Source of the DNA: Treponema sp. | GTDB lineage: Bacteria > Spirochaetota > Spirochaetia > Treponematales > Treponemataceae | DNA: 59,657 nucleotides | Reading direction: 5' to 3' | Assembly (NCBI GenBank): GCA_016293915.1 | Contig: JAEDCY010000017.1 | Span: 1 to 59,657 of the forward strand | In this document: piece by piece, positions 43,321 to 53,000 of the stretch | Position numbering within the stretch: the first letter of the stretch is position 1 | Layout: every line of letters begins with the position of its first letter | Translations under genes and position numbers: made by a program | Notes under the pieces: model-generated | Database searches by the model: none | What the model was told of the DNA's origin: nothing | The model's input: only the letters and a program-made list of their open reading frames with translations

Positions 43321-45426
43321 ATGAATATACTTTCAATAAATAATCTTGCAAAAATCGGGCGGGAAAAACCGCTTTTTACAGAAGTAACTTTTGGAATTCA
43401 GGAAGGCGAAAAAGCTGCCCTGATTGGCCGTAACGGAACAGGTAAGTCTACCCTGCTGGCAACAATTGCGGGAGTTTTGCAGCCAGATGAAGGTACTGTT
43501 GTAATCAACAAAGAAGCGGGAATTTCATATTTACCTCAAACTCCTTCATTCAATGACAACGATACAATCCGCGAGCATATTTTTAAAAGCTCATCACCCA
43601 AACTCGCAGTAATCCGGGAATACGAGGAAATCTGCGAGGAGATGCAGCAGAACTCCGTAATTTCCTCAGGTCTTCAAAACCGTTATGAACAGATTATGCA
43701 TAAGATGGACAGCGGTGACCTCTGGAATTATGAAGCTCAGATCAGCTCAATTTTGAGCACACTCGGCATCACAGACATGACCCGCCGCATGGGAACGCTG
43801 AGCGGCGGTATGTGTAAAAAGGTTGCCCTGGCCCAGGTGCTTGTTGAAGATACTAAACTCCTGCTTCTGGACGAACCGACTAACCATCTTGATATTACAA
43901 CAATCTTCTGGCTGCAGAATTATCTTCATGATACAAAACGTTCAGTTCTTATGGTAACCCATGACCGCTGGTTTTTGGATGCAGTCTGTACAAACATTTA
44001 TGAACTGGCACGTAACCACCTTAAACTTTACGTCGGCAACTACAGTCAGTATCTTGAAAAGAAAGAAACCGAAGCCGAGATTGAAGCAAACACCGAGCGC
44101 CGTATAGAGTCTGTTTTACGTTTTGAGCGCGAGTGGCTGCTGCGAGGTCCCTGCGCCCGCGGTACAAAAATCAAGGCCCGCATTCAGCGTGACCAGCAGC
44201 TTATAAACCGCGAAAAGTTCCAGGCCGACAAGGGCTTTACCTTTGAGGTTAAAGGAAAGCGGCTTGGCGGTAAGGTACTGGAGTTACATGGAATTTCTAA
44301 AAACTTTCCAAAAGGATATGTTAGTGCAACAGGAGGGGAAGGCCTTCCCCTCGCTCCAGAACCGGTAGTTTCGACAAGCTCAACCACCGGTTCTTCCGCT
44401 ACCCCTTCTAACGGGGGAGGCCCCCGTAACGCCCCCGCTTATGTCCCGGTTATTTCCAATTTTTCCTACGTCTTTACAAAGGGACAGAAAATCGGAATCT
44501 TTGGCGATAACGGAAGCGGCAAATCTACCTTCCTCAACATAATCACAGGCCAGCTGGCTCCGGATAGCGGCACTGTAGTCGTGGGTGAAAACACAAAGTT
44601 CGGCTACTACACGCAGAACCCGGTATTCAAAGATACAAGCCTCACCGTCCTGGAATACATTAAAGAAAGTGCCGAGCACATGACTCTCAACAATGGCAAG
44701 AAAGAAGTAAGTGCCACAAAGTTCCTCGAAGAGTTCGGCTTTGAAGGAAAGATTCAGCACTCACCTGTCAGCAGTCTGAGCGGCGGTGAACGCAAGAGAC
44801 TTTACCTTGTGAGACTCCTGCTCGAGAATCCAAACTTTCTGGTACTAGACGAGCCTACAAACGACTTTGATATTTTTACGATGAATATTCTCGAGCAGTT
44901 CCTGGAAGGGTATGAGGGCTGTCTTCTGCTTGTGAGCCACGACCGCTACTTTATGGACAAAACTGTGGACAGCCTTTTTATTATGGAAGAAGATGGAAAC
45001 ATAAGCGGCTTTGTAGGCAAGTGCTCGGAGTATATTGAATACCGCGAAGAACTCAAGAAAAACGTACAGGTAAAATCCGGAAGTACGGTGGTTGAGTGCC
45101 CGCGAAGCGGGTGTATCGAAACCACCGCATCAAACGACAAAGCCCAGAGTTCTGCGATGGTTTCGATACAGCCTTCGGCTTACTCAACTACCGGATCCAC
45201 CGGAACTCCACCGCAAAAGAAAAAACTCTCCTTCAAAGAGCAGAAGGAGTTTGAACAATTAAACGAAGAAATCCCGGCACTGGAAGCTGAGCAGAAAGCG
45301 CTTGAAGAAAAAATGTCTTCCAGCAACTTCGACGAAGTTCGAGCAGCCGGCGACCGTTACAAAGAAATCGACGCCCTGCTGGCAGAAAAATATCCCCGCT
45401 GGGAAGAACTTGCAGAACGGGCATAA
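43321..45426 (+). CDS. ABC-F family ATPase (Uup/EttA-like) with in-frame repeats
   Basis: 701 residues, two ABC domains without TM segments. Domain 1: GRNGTGKST (36-44), LSGGMCKKVALAQVL, LLLLDEPTNHLD. Domain 2: GDNGSGKST, LSGGERKRLYLVRLL, FLVLDEPTNDFD. A C-terminal coiled coil (about 640-701) is Uup-like. ABC-F proteins act on the ribosome. Two stretches are foreign to the family: residues 338-372 (a loop in domain 2 before Walker A) and about 589-625 (between domain 2 and the coiled coil). Both are translations of palindromic repeats found elsewhere in the window. Confidence 0.92.
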   Translation: MNILSINNLAKIGREKPLFTEVTFGIQEGEKAALIGRNGTGKSTLLATIAGVLQPDEGTVVINKEAGISYLPQTPSFNDNDTIREHIFKSSSPKLAVIREYEEICEEMQQNSVISSGLQNRYEQIMHKMDSGDLWNYEAQISSILSTLGITDMTRRMGTLSGGMCKKVALAQVLVEDTKLLLLDEPTNHLDITTIFWLQNYLHDTKRSVLMVTHDRWFLDAVCTNIYELARNHLKLYVGNYSQYLEKKETEAEIEANTERRIESVLRFEREWLLRGPCARGTKIKARIQRDQQLINREKFQADKGFTFEVKGKRLGGKVLELHGISKNFPKGYVSATGGEGLPLAPEPVVSTSSTTGSSATPSNGGGPRNAPAYVPVISNFSYVFTKGQKIGIFGDNGSGKSTFLNIITGQLAPDSGTVVVGENTKFGYYTQNPVFKDTSLTVLEYIKESAEHMTLNNGKKEVSATKFLEEFGFEGKIQHSPVSSLSGGERKRLYLVRLLLENPNFLVLDEPTNDFDIFTMNILEQFLEGYEGCLLLVSHDRYFMDKTVDSLFIMEEDGNISGFVGKCSEYIEYREELKKNVQVKSGSTVVECPRSGCIETTASNDKAQSSAMVSIQPSAYSTTGSTGTPPQKKKLSFKEQKEFEQLNEEIPALEAEQKALEEKMSSSNFDEVRAAGDRYKEIDALLAEKYPRWEELAERA
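44331..44438 (+). repeat. family A palindrome in frame inside ABC-F, with nested REP
   Basis: AGGAGGGGAAGGCCTTCCCC starts the element and GGGGGAGGCCCCCGTAACGC ends it. Between lies a separate palindrome (44361-44391) with ACCGGT ends and the core TTTCGACAAGCTCAACCACC. 108 bp is 36 codons and the frame is kept. The peptide GGEGLPLA...SSATPSNGGGP parallels GGGSLPLSSA...SSATPSPKGD of the polA copy, so both are read in the same frame. Confidence 0.85.
45086..45194 (+). repeat. two REP-like palindromes in frame inside ABC-F
   Basis: First palindrome 45086-45127: CGGTGGTTGAG...CCCGC GAA GCGGG...AAACCACCG, read as TVVECPRSGCIETT. Second, opposite orientation, 45156-45194: GATGGTTTCGATACAGCC...CTCAACTACCGG, read as MVSIQPSAYSTT. 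They sit in the linker before the coiled coil. The first is closely related to the 33-bp unit repeated in polA. Confidence 0.8.
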
Positions 45427-45432
45427 CATAGC

Positions 45433-45492
45433 TCCCGAAACAAGTTCGGGATGACAACACTCAGCGTCATGCAGAACTTGTTTCAGCATCTC
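45433..45492. repeat. family F palindromes at the ABC-F/FtsH-like junction
   Basis: TCCCGAA-ACAAG-TTCGGGA (45433-45451) and GTCATGCAGAACTTGTTTCAGC (45466-45487) lie between convergent genes. The second touches the stop codon of the FtsH-like gene. Confidence 0.6.
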
Positions 45493-46638
45493 CTAGCACT
45501 CAGCAGCAGCGGCTTTTACGTCATCCAAAGTAAACTCCGAACGGCCTTCCTGGCCGGCACGTAAGGCGGCACCGTTGAGAACGCTTTCGATTTTAGCGCA
45601 GGAATAACCGTTGAAAAGTTTTGCCAGAACTTGAGCAGTGCACTCCGCCGCCGGCTTCTTTCCTCTTGTATACATTTCAACAAGTTTTTCGCGTGCAGCC
45701 TCATCCGGATAAGGCACGGTGAGCTTAGCATCAAAACGGCCTGGTCTTATAAGTGCCGGATCCAAGGCTTTTATCGAGTTAGTTGCAGCTATCACAAGTA
45801 CACCCTTCGAAGCTTCAAAGCCATCAAGCTCATTCAAAAGCGCAGTAACAATACGGGTATTTTCTGTTTCAAGGGCAGAACCGTTATAATTTCTGATTGT
45901 ACCAATTCCATCAAATTCATCAATAAAAACAATGCAGGGAGCTCGGCGTCTTGCCTTCTTAAAAAGCAGCTTTACCTTTAACGGACCAATTGCCATAAAC
46001 ATACTTTCAAAATCAGTTGCCTTGGCAGGTATAAAGTTTACTTTCGCCTCTCCGGCCAAAGCCTTTGCAAAAAGTGTTTTTCCGTTTCCAGGCTCACCTT
46101 CAAGCAAAATACCCTTTGGCATACGAATTCCTCTTTTTGCATAGGCAGAAGGATTTTTCATAATCTCCATCACCTGGGTCATATCACGTTTGAGTTTTTC
46201 CATGCCGACCACATCATCAAACCTTACGCCTGTTTTATGTACAACCTTAAAAGTGTTAGGGCTTACAAACTTTCTGAAGACAATAAAAATCACTCCAAAG
46301 AAAAACAAATAGAAAAAAGCATCAAAAATCAAAGATATGATTTCAGCATCATCCTTTGCTACAGTTACATCAATTGCCCTCTTCATCAATTCTTCCTGAA
46401 GCAGGGGCGAATTTGGGTTCTGTGTCTTAAACTTTGCGGGGCAGGATTTTGTTGAAAAATGAATTACATCCCCATCAAACTTTACCGAAACGACATCACC
46501 TGCTTCAACACACTGCATAAAATCAACATAAGAAACTTTTTCTTCCTGTCTGTCAAAAGAATCCCAGGCAAAATAAGCGGCACTACACACCAGAGCCACA
46601 ATCACAATTACAAAAAATCGAACATTTATTTTCTTCAT
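45493..46638 (-). CDS. FtsH-like membrane AAA+ ATPase without protease domain
   Basis: 381 residues: TM1 (about 7-24), a small external domain with VSYVDFMQCVEAGDVVSVKF as in FtsH, TM2 (about 105-122), then the AAA+ module: FDDVVGMEKLKRDM, Walker A EGEPGNGKTLFAKA, Walker B CIVFIDEFDGIG, sensor region AATNSIKALDPALIRPGRFD, and the lid ending FTLDDVKAAAAEC. FtsH normally continues with an M41 zinc protease (HEAGH), which is absent. It ends exactly where a palindromic repeat begins, so truncation by insertion is possible; a protease-free unfoldase or adaptor is the alternative. Confidence 0.85.
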   Translation of the reverse strand: MKKINVRFFVIVIVALVCSAAYFAWDSFDRQEEKVSYVDFMQCVEAGDVVSVKFDGDVIHFSTKSCPAKFKTQNPNSPLLQEELMKRAIDVTVAKDDAEIISLIFDAFFYLFFFGVIFIVFRKFVSPNTFKVVHKTGVRFDDVVGMEKLKRDMTQVMEIMKNPSAYAKRGIRMPKGILLEGEPGNGKTLFAKALAGEAKVNFIPAKATDFESMFMAIGPLKVKLLFKKARRRAPCIVFIDEFDGIGTIRNYNGSALETENTRIVTALLNELDGFEASKGVLVIAATNSIKALDPALIRPGRFDAKLTVPYPDEAAREKLVEMYTRGKKPAAECTAQVLAKLFNGYSCAKIESVLNGAALRAGQEGRSEFTLDDVKAAAAEC

Positions 46639-46727
46639 ACTAAAAATATATAAATTACAGCAAAAAAAATAAAGTAATTCCCACCGAAAGAGGTTAAAAC
46701 ATGCTATACTATAAAAGGAGACTTTTG

Positions 46728-49700
46728 ATGAAAAACGTTTACACTTCCTGGGATTTAACTCTTCTTGCAGATAAATTAATTGAAAAAATCAATGAGAGCT
46801 GGAAAAACCCTTTCTGCTCTCCTGCCGTTGTTTTTACCGACCCGAAAACTGAACAGTGGTTCAAGCTTCTCTGGCTCAAAAACAAGGCTTCGGGCAATTC
46901 AATTTTGATGAACCTCAAAACTCTTAGAATCCAGCAGTTTCTTTTTGACCTTGTAGCACTAACGGATTCTGAAAAACTTTCGGTAGAGCTCTTACGTGAT
47001 GTTATCATTTCAAAGCTCACAGAAAAAAACTCTGACGGAAAATATTATTTTGAAACTCTCGGAGCGCCGGAAGTCGAAGTTTATCTTACAAGCCAGGCCT
47101 CAGACTCAAAAATCAATGCAAATCATCTTTATGATTTTTCAGAAACAATTGCCAGTCTTTTCATGGATTATGAAGATACCAGACCAGATTCACTAAATGT
47201 ACTTCTTGAAAAATCTCTCTGGCAGAAAAAGCTTTATAATGATGTAATTGGTAAAGATGGAATCCAAAAAAATGGCACTAAATATCTTACACTTTTTCAG
47301 CTTGCTGAGCTGAACAAAAAAGAAAATTCCGGTTCCCTTGTTTTTAACTGGTCATCAGATTATCCAGTTTTTATTTTTGGATTTTCAGGGCTCGGCCAGA
47401 TTTATAGAAATATTCTGAATGAGTTTTCTAAGGAACATAATCTTGAAGTTTTCATTCAAGCTTTAGATAATGAAGAAAAGGCAGAAAACCAGTTGCTTGA
47501 AAAATGGTCAAAGTTTGGCAATGAACATCTTTCTCTCTGGACAAAAGATACTCCGTCTCACAATCTGAGCAGCCCCGTCTCATACTCAAAAACTGACACA
47601 CTTCTCCACCGCATCCAAAAAACAATTGCAGAAAACTCACATATAGAAAAAGAGTCTTTTTCAGAAAAAGACAATTCTCTTTCACTTACAGCTGCCCCTA
47701 CCCGCCTTCGCGAAATTGAAGCTCTGCATTCAAAAATATGTTCTCTTCTGGCCCAGGATAAGAGGGCGCAGCTTGGTGATATTCTCGTTGTCGCACCCCA
47801 GATTCAGGATTATAAAACAGCAATCGAACAGGTTTTTGATCAGACAGACCAGTTTGCAGCAGATTCAGCCTTCCCATATCTTCCATATACAATTGCAGAT
47901 TTTTCAGGAGAACGTTCTCTGACAGCAGAAGCTCTTAACATACTTTTTGGAATCCTAAAAAAAGGCTACTTAAGTCGTTCTGACTTTTTTGCTTTGCTGC
48001 ATAATTATCTTGTTCAGACAGTACGCAATATTTCAGACGAAGAAATTTCTAATTGGGCCGACTGGGCTTCAAACTTGAATATATACCGCGATCGAAAAAA
48101 TCATGAAGACTGGCAGAAAGCAAAAGCAAGATTACTACTCGCCCGTCTCACTTCAGACCTCACAGAAACTAACGAACGTCAGTTATTGCCATACGAATCT
48201 ATGTCAACGACAGACAGTGATTCACTGTATAAATTTATTCAGGTAATTGATGAGCTTGAAGAATGGGCTTCATATTCAGTCAAAGAAAAATTATGCATAA
48301 ATGACATAAACCGCCTTGAGGAGCTTCTTAAAAACTGGCTTCTTCTTAATGACAATATACCAGAAGGTCTTTACAATGAAAGTCTTGTCTTCCAGAATGT
48401 CGTAGAAGAAATTGAACGACAGCGACTCACAGCAGCCTCAGACATTTTTACAGACTGCTTTGCGAATGGCCTCTTTGACCGTTCAGCTGCCGTCACCCTT
48501 CACAGCGCTAATATTCTGACCAAAGGAATTACTTTTGCAAATTTTGAATCCAACCGAATTCTTTCTGCAAAATATATCTTCTTTATTGGTCTTGATTCAA
48601 AAAATTTTCCCGGACTTGATTCCGATAATGAACTTGATCTTCGCAAAAAAACAGACCGACAGACTGGTGACGAATCAATTCCTCTAAAAAATAAAAATGC
48701 CTTTCTGTGCCAGTTTATGGCAGCCCGTGAAGGAATCTTTTTCAGTTATGTAAATAAAAACCTTCAGAAAGACGAAGACTTTTTTATGTCTTCTGTTCTT
48801 AAAGATTTATTTGAAACTATTTATTCATTCAATAAAAAATTAAAAAAGCAGCCTTATGAAAAACAAATAAATATTGATGAAGACCGTTTATGGAGTGAAC
48901 TCTATACCCAGAAAGAATTCCGTAACAAAAAAAACTTTATCAAACTTCAGGAAAGTGATAACGAAAGCGAAAACACAGAAAGCAGCCGGCAATCACAGAG
49001 CACAAAACTTTCCCAAGATTCTACATCTACAACACAGAAAGTTTCAGCTCTTCCAGACCGCATAACCATAGGCCAGATGAAGTCATATCTTCAGGAGCCT
49101 TTCATTTATATGGTTAATCAAACCCTGAACAGTAATTATGATGATGAAGAAAAAGAGCAGTTTGAATTTGAACCTCTTTCCTTAAATGCAAAATTAAGTT
49201 CGCTCATCAGAAAGGCATATATTCAATCCACTCTAAATAATGAAAATACAGTTACAAAAGAAAGTATTTCCTTTGACCTGGATATTCAGAATGTCCTCCC
49301 CGATGATTTCTTCGGTGAAAAATCAACAGAGAAAGTTCTGGAAGACAGTAAAACTATTCTGAAAAAAATCAAAGAAAAGTGCATCTTTATTAACAATCTG
49401 GTTTTCAATGAAAACAAAATGCTTCTTATAAAACAAGAAGCAGGCATAACTCCAAAAGACTGGTTTGTTTCCGGAGAGCTTGCCTGGTATAACAAAGATT
49501 TTTCCGAACTGAAAATTCTTAATACACTGGAGCTTTCAAATTCTGAAAATGTTTTAACAGGGTATATATCTTCTCTTATTCTTCTTGCTTCACAACCGGA
49601 AAGCGACACAAGTCTATACTCCATAATTTTGAATGCCGTTGTTCTACAAGATGGCCTTGCAAACATCAAGTCTCAGCATTACATGACAACTCCAGCTTTA

Positions 49701-50027
49701 GCACGTACAAATCTGAATAAAATCTACAGAGCAATGTTCATTTCTAAATTCGAAAAAAGTGCTCCGGCAAAACTTGTTATGGATGACTTCAAAAATAATC
49801 TTGAAGACCAGCTTTCATTCCAGGATTTCAAGAAGAAACTTTTAAACGCTTACGGAAAAGGTGAATGGCAGTATTTTTCGAAACGAAAACTTTTTGATTT
49901 AGACAAAGATATCGGCTACACCTACGAGGGCTTTCCACAGGAGTGGCTGGCTTCAAAGGCTCATCAGGCCGAACTGATTCAATACATAGCGCAGAGTGTA
50001 AAAAAGTCTGACAACAAGGGAGAATAA
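46728..50027 (+). CDS. recC: exonuclease V subunit RecC
   Basis: 1099 residues. Inactive helicase-like architecture: N-terminal VYTSWDLTLLADKLIEKI, VFTDPKTEQWFKLLW, LVVAPQIQDYKTAIEQVF, ARPL-type region with FPYLPYTIADFSGERSLTAEAL, VTLHSANILTKGITFANF and FIGLDSKNFPGLD. A Ser/Gln/Thr-rich insertion lies near residue 750-785. It recognises Chi and holds RecB and RecD. The ATG at 46728 has AAAGGAG at 7 nt; an earlier in-frame ATG at 46701 has none. First gene of recC-recB-recD with 1- and 11-nt gaps. Confidence 0.9.
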   Translation: MKNVYTSWDLTLLADKLIEKINESWKNPFCSPAVVFTDPKTEQWFKLLWLKNKASGNSILMNLKTLRIQQFLFDLVALTDSEKLSVELLRDVIISKLTEKNSDGKYYFETLGAPEVEVYLTSQASDSKINANHLYDFSETIASLFMDYEDTRPDSLNVLLEKSLWQKKLYNDVIGKDGIQKNGTKYLTLFQLAELNKKENSGSLVFNWSSDYPVFIFGFSGLGQIYRNILNEFSKEHNLEVFIQALDNEEKAENQLLEKWSKFGNEHLSLWTKDTPSHNLSSPVSYSKTDTLLHRIQKTIAENSHIEKESFSEKDNSLSLTAAPTRLREIEALHSKICSLLAQDKRAQLGDILVVAPQIQDYKTAIEQVFDQTDQFAADSAFPYLPYTIADFSGERSLTAEALNILFGILKKGYLSRSDFFALLHNYLVQTVRNISDEEISNWADWASNLNIYRDRKNHEDWQKAKARLLLARLTSDLTETNERQLLPYESMSTTDSDSLYKFIQVIDELEEWASYSVKEKLCINDINRLEELLKNWLLLNDNIPEGLYNESLVFQNVVEEIERQRLTAASDIFTDCFANGLFDRSAAVTLHSANILTKGITFANFESNRILSAKYIFFIGLDSKNFPGLDSDNELDLRKKTDRQTGDESIPLKNKNAFLCQFMAAREGIFFSYVNKNLQKDEDFFMSSVLKDLFETIYSFNKKLKKQPYEKQINIDEDRLWSELYTQKEFRNKKNFIKLQESDNESENTESSRQSQSTKLSQDSTSTTQKVSALPDRITIGQMKSYLQEPFIYMVNQTLNSNYDDEEKEQFEFEPLSLNAKLSSLIRKAYIQSTLNNENTVTKESISFDLDIQNVLPDDFFGEKSTEKVLEDSKTILKKIKEKCIFINNLVFNENKMLLIKQEAGITPKDWFVSGELAWYNKDFSELKILNTLELSNSENVLTGYISSLILLASQPESDTSLYSIILNAVVLQDGLANIKSQHYMTTPALARTNLNKIYRAMFISKFEKSAPAKLVMDDFKNNLEDQLSFQDFKKKLLNAYGKGEWQYFSKRKLFDLDKDIGYTYEGFPQEWLASKAHQAELIQYIAQSVKKSDNKGE

Positions 50028-50028
50028 T

Positions 50029-53000
50029 ATGGCACTTAAAGAATTTGTTTTAGATAATTATTCTAACATCAAAGAATCTATGTATATTCAGGCTTCTGCA
50101 GGAACCGGTAAAACATTTAACATAACAGGCATTGTAAAAAAACTTATTGATGAAAAAATCAAGCTCGAAGAAATTCTTGTTGTAACCTACACAGAAAAAG
50201 CCGCGGGAGAATTACGGGACCGAATAAGAGCAAAATGCCCGAACGAAGATGTGGACAATGCTTCAATTTTTACAATTCATTCCTTCTGCCAGAAAACTCT
50301 CAGCGAATTTTCATTTACTGCAAATCAATGTGCAAAACTTTCGCTTGTAAGTGATGATGCAATTGATGATTTTATTGACCGCTGGATTCGAGATGTTCTG
50401 AAAAACAATTCAGATTTTAAACAGCTTTTTATTGATGCAGATAAACAGTCAACTTTTACAAATAATCTTAAGCGTGACTTTAAACAAGCGCTTTCAAATT
50501 ATTATCTTGATTCTCACAAGAATGAAGTTGAAAACATTGTAAAACTTGATCAGGAAAATTTCCTTTTATATGGAGACTCAGCTCTGACTTTTGATACTTT
50601 CGAGCAGATTACAAATCCACACAGAATTGAAGATCTTTTTATTATTGAAGGTTTTGAAGAAGCCTGGACCGAGCTTAACGAAAAGCTTTATGCGAAAAAG
50701 GCTGAAGAATTAAAAAACTCGATTTTGACATTCATCAGTGAAGAAGGCACATACAATTTCAATGGCAACAGCATTCAACTAAGATGGATTGGTAAAGAAA
50801 TCAAAGAAGTTTTTCTTTATTTTAGAGAGCTGAAAAAGACATACTCTAATCTTCTTAAAAAGAAGGCTGACCTTCCTGTCACGAAATTTTATAATTCTCA
50901 AATCAAAACTCTCTACCGCGCCTGGCAAGCGGAAAAAGAAAAAAATAAAATGCAAAGCTATGATGATATGCTGCGAAGTGTACGCGAAGCAGTCTGCCAT
51001 CCAGATTCAATGCTCAAAAAGCAGCTGCAAAAGAAATACAGATACGTAATCATCGATGAGTTTCAAGACACCAATCAGAAGCAGTGGGATATTTTCAAAA
51101 CAGTTTTTATGGAAGATCCGAATCATGTAATTATCGTTGTCGGAGACCCAAAACAGTCCATTTATTCCTTCCAGGGAGCAGACGTAAATGTTTACGAAAA
51201 TGCCATTAAAGAAATTGCCAGAAATGGTGGCGGCCAGTATTCCCTTGCCACAAATCATCGTTCGACAGACTCAATGGTAGAAGACTGCAATATCTTATTT
51301 CAGACTAAAACTGGCTCTACTCCTTTTTTCAGCCGAAGTTCTGCCATTAATTTTACAGACTCGAATCCGTCTCACAAAAAGGCAGCTGCAACATATTGCG
51401 AAAAAATCACAAAACCTGTATGGATAGCAGGAAGCTCCAATCAAAAAACGACAGAAAAGAGTTTTGCAAAAATAGCAGTTCAGCAGATTCTTGACTGCTG
51501 TTCTTTTGAAAATGGAAAAACAAAACTTCAGGTTTTTGATAAAGATAAAGAAGATGATGAAGGATACTGCCGTGAACTCCGCAATGTCAGTTTCCACGAC
51601 TTTGCAATTCTAGTCCGTTCCTCTTCTGAATATACAGAAATTGAAAGAGCCTTAAAAAAAGCCGGCATTCCATCTCTTCGCTATAAAGATGCAAATCTTT
51701 TTTCAGGAAAGGAATGTACTCAGTGGATTTCTCTTTTTAACGCAATTACAGCAAAAGATTTTACAGGCAAAAAAAGAGCTGTTTTAAGCGAAGCACTTTT
51801 TACTGATTTTTTCTGTATACCTCTTGATAATGTTGAAAGCGAAATATTTGATAATCCGACATGTCAGCAAAGGCAGATTATAATTCAATGGCAGGAGCTT
51901 GCAAGACAGAGAAAATGGGCAAAGCTTCTTGAAAATATTTTTGAAGTCACAAATATAGAAAACCGTCTTTCCGATTTAGGACAGATGCATTCACTTTCAA
52001 AAATCCGCCAGATTGGAAATTATTCTGTTGATTATCTTTATAAAACAGACTCTTCTCTTGAAGACCTCAGCAAACATCTTCTTCGTCTTTCTACCTCATC
52101 CGACACTTCAATAGACGAAGGTGACATTGTTGAAAAAGGGACCGACTTTGACTGTGTTCAGCTTATGACAATTCACGCCTCAAAAGGTCTTGAATTCCCT
52201 GTCGTTATTGTACCTGCAGGTTTACGAGCAAGAAATGAAAGAGGAGCACAAGCCTGGATTTATCATGATGAAAACAAAAATGCAAAACTAAGCTTCAGTG
52301 ATTATGGTAAAAAGAAATACCAGAAGGAAGAAGACTTTGAAAGAGAAAGACTTTTCTATGTTGCTTATACCCGTGCCTCTTCAATCCTGATACTTCCGCT
52401 TTATGATAAATGGGAACATGAAGATGATAAAACTGAAGAAGGTATTTATGATTTCTTAAATGATAACATTACAACTCTTTCTGAAATAAAAGATAAAAAA
52501 GGAAATCTTCTTACAAGAATGATTTCAGAAAACAGCAAAAGTTTTGACGAATTGAAAACAGAAACACTTGCAATACTTCAGGAATTTAAAAAAATTAAAG
52601 ATGAAAAATCTGCAAGTCATATCTTAGAAAATGACATCACTGAAGAAGAACAACTAGCTCTAACAAAAGAATTATCTTCAAAAGTTCCTTCTCTTTCGAT
52701 TCAAAAACATTCCTACTCTTCTCTTTCGCACAAAAAAGCGGCTTCAGAAGAAATGACAGAAAACGGCGGGCGCATTGATAAAGATGGATCAGACGCTCAA
52801 AAGCTTTCACTTGCAAAATTTGATATGGCAGAAAATCCAGTTTTATATTCAGCAGTTCCGAACTCAGATTCTGTCTGTCCTCCAGCCGTAACTGCTCCAT
52901 ATAATTATCCTAAGGGAACCAAACTTGGTATCGCCCTGCATGAAGTTTTTGAAAAAGCTGATTTTGGAGTTAGTAAAAATGATGAAGAACTGGGCCGGCT

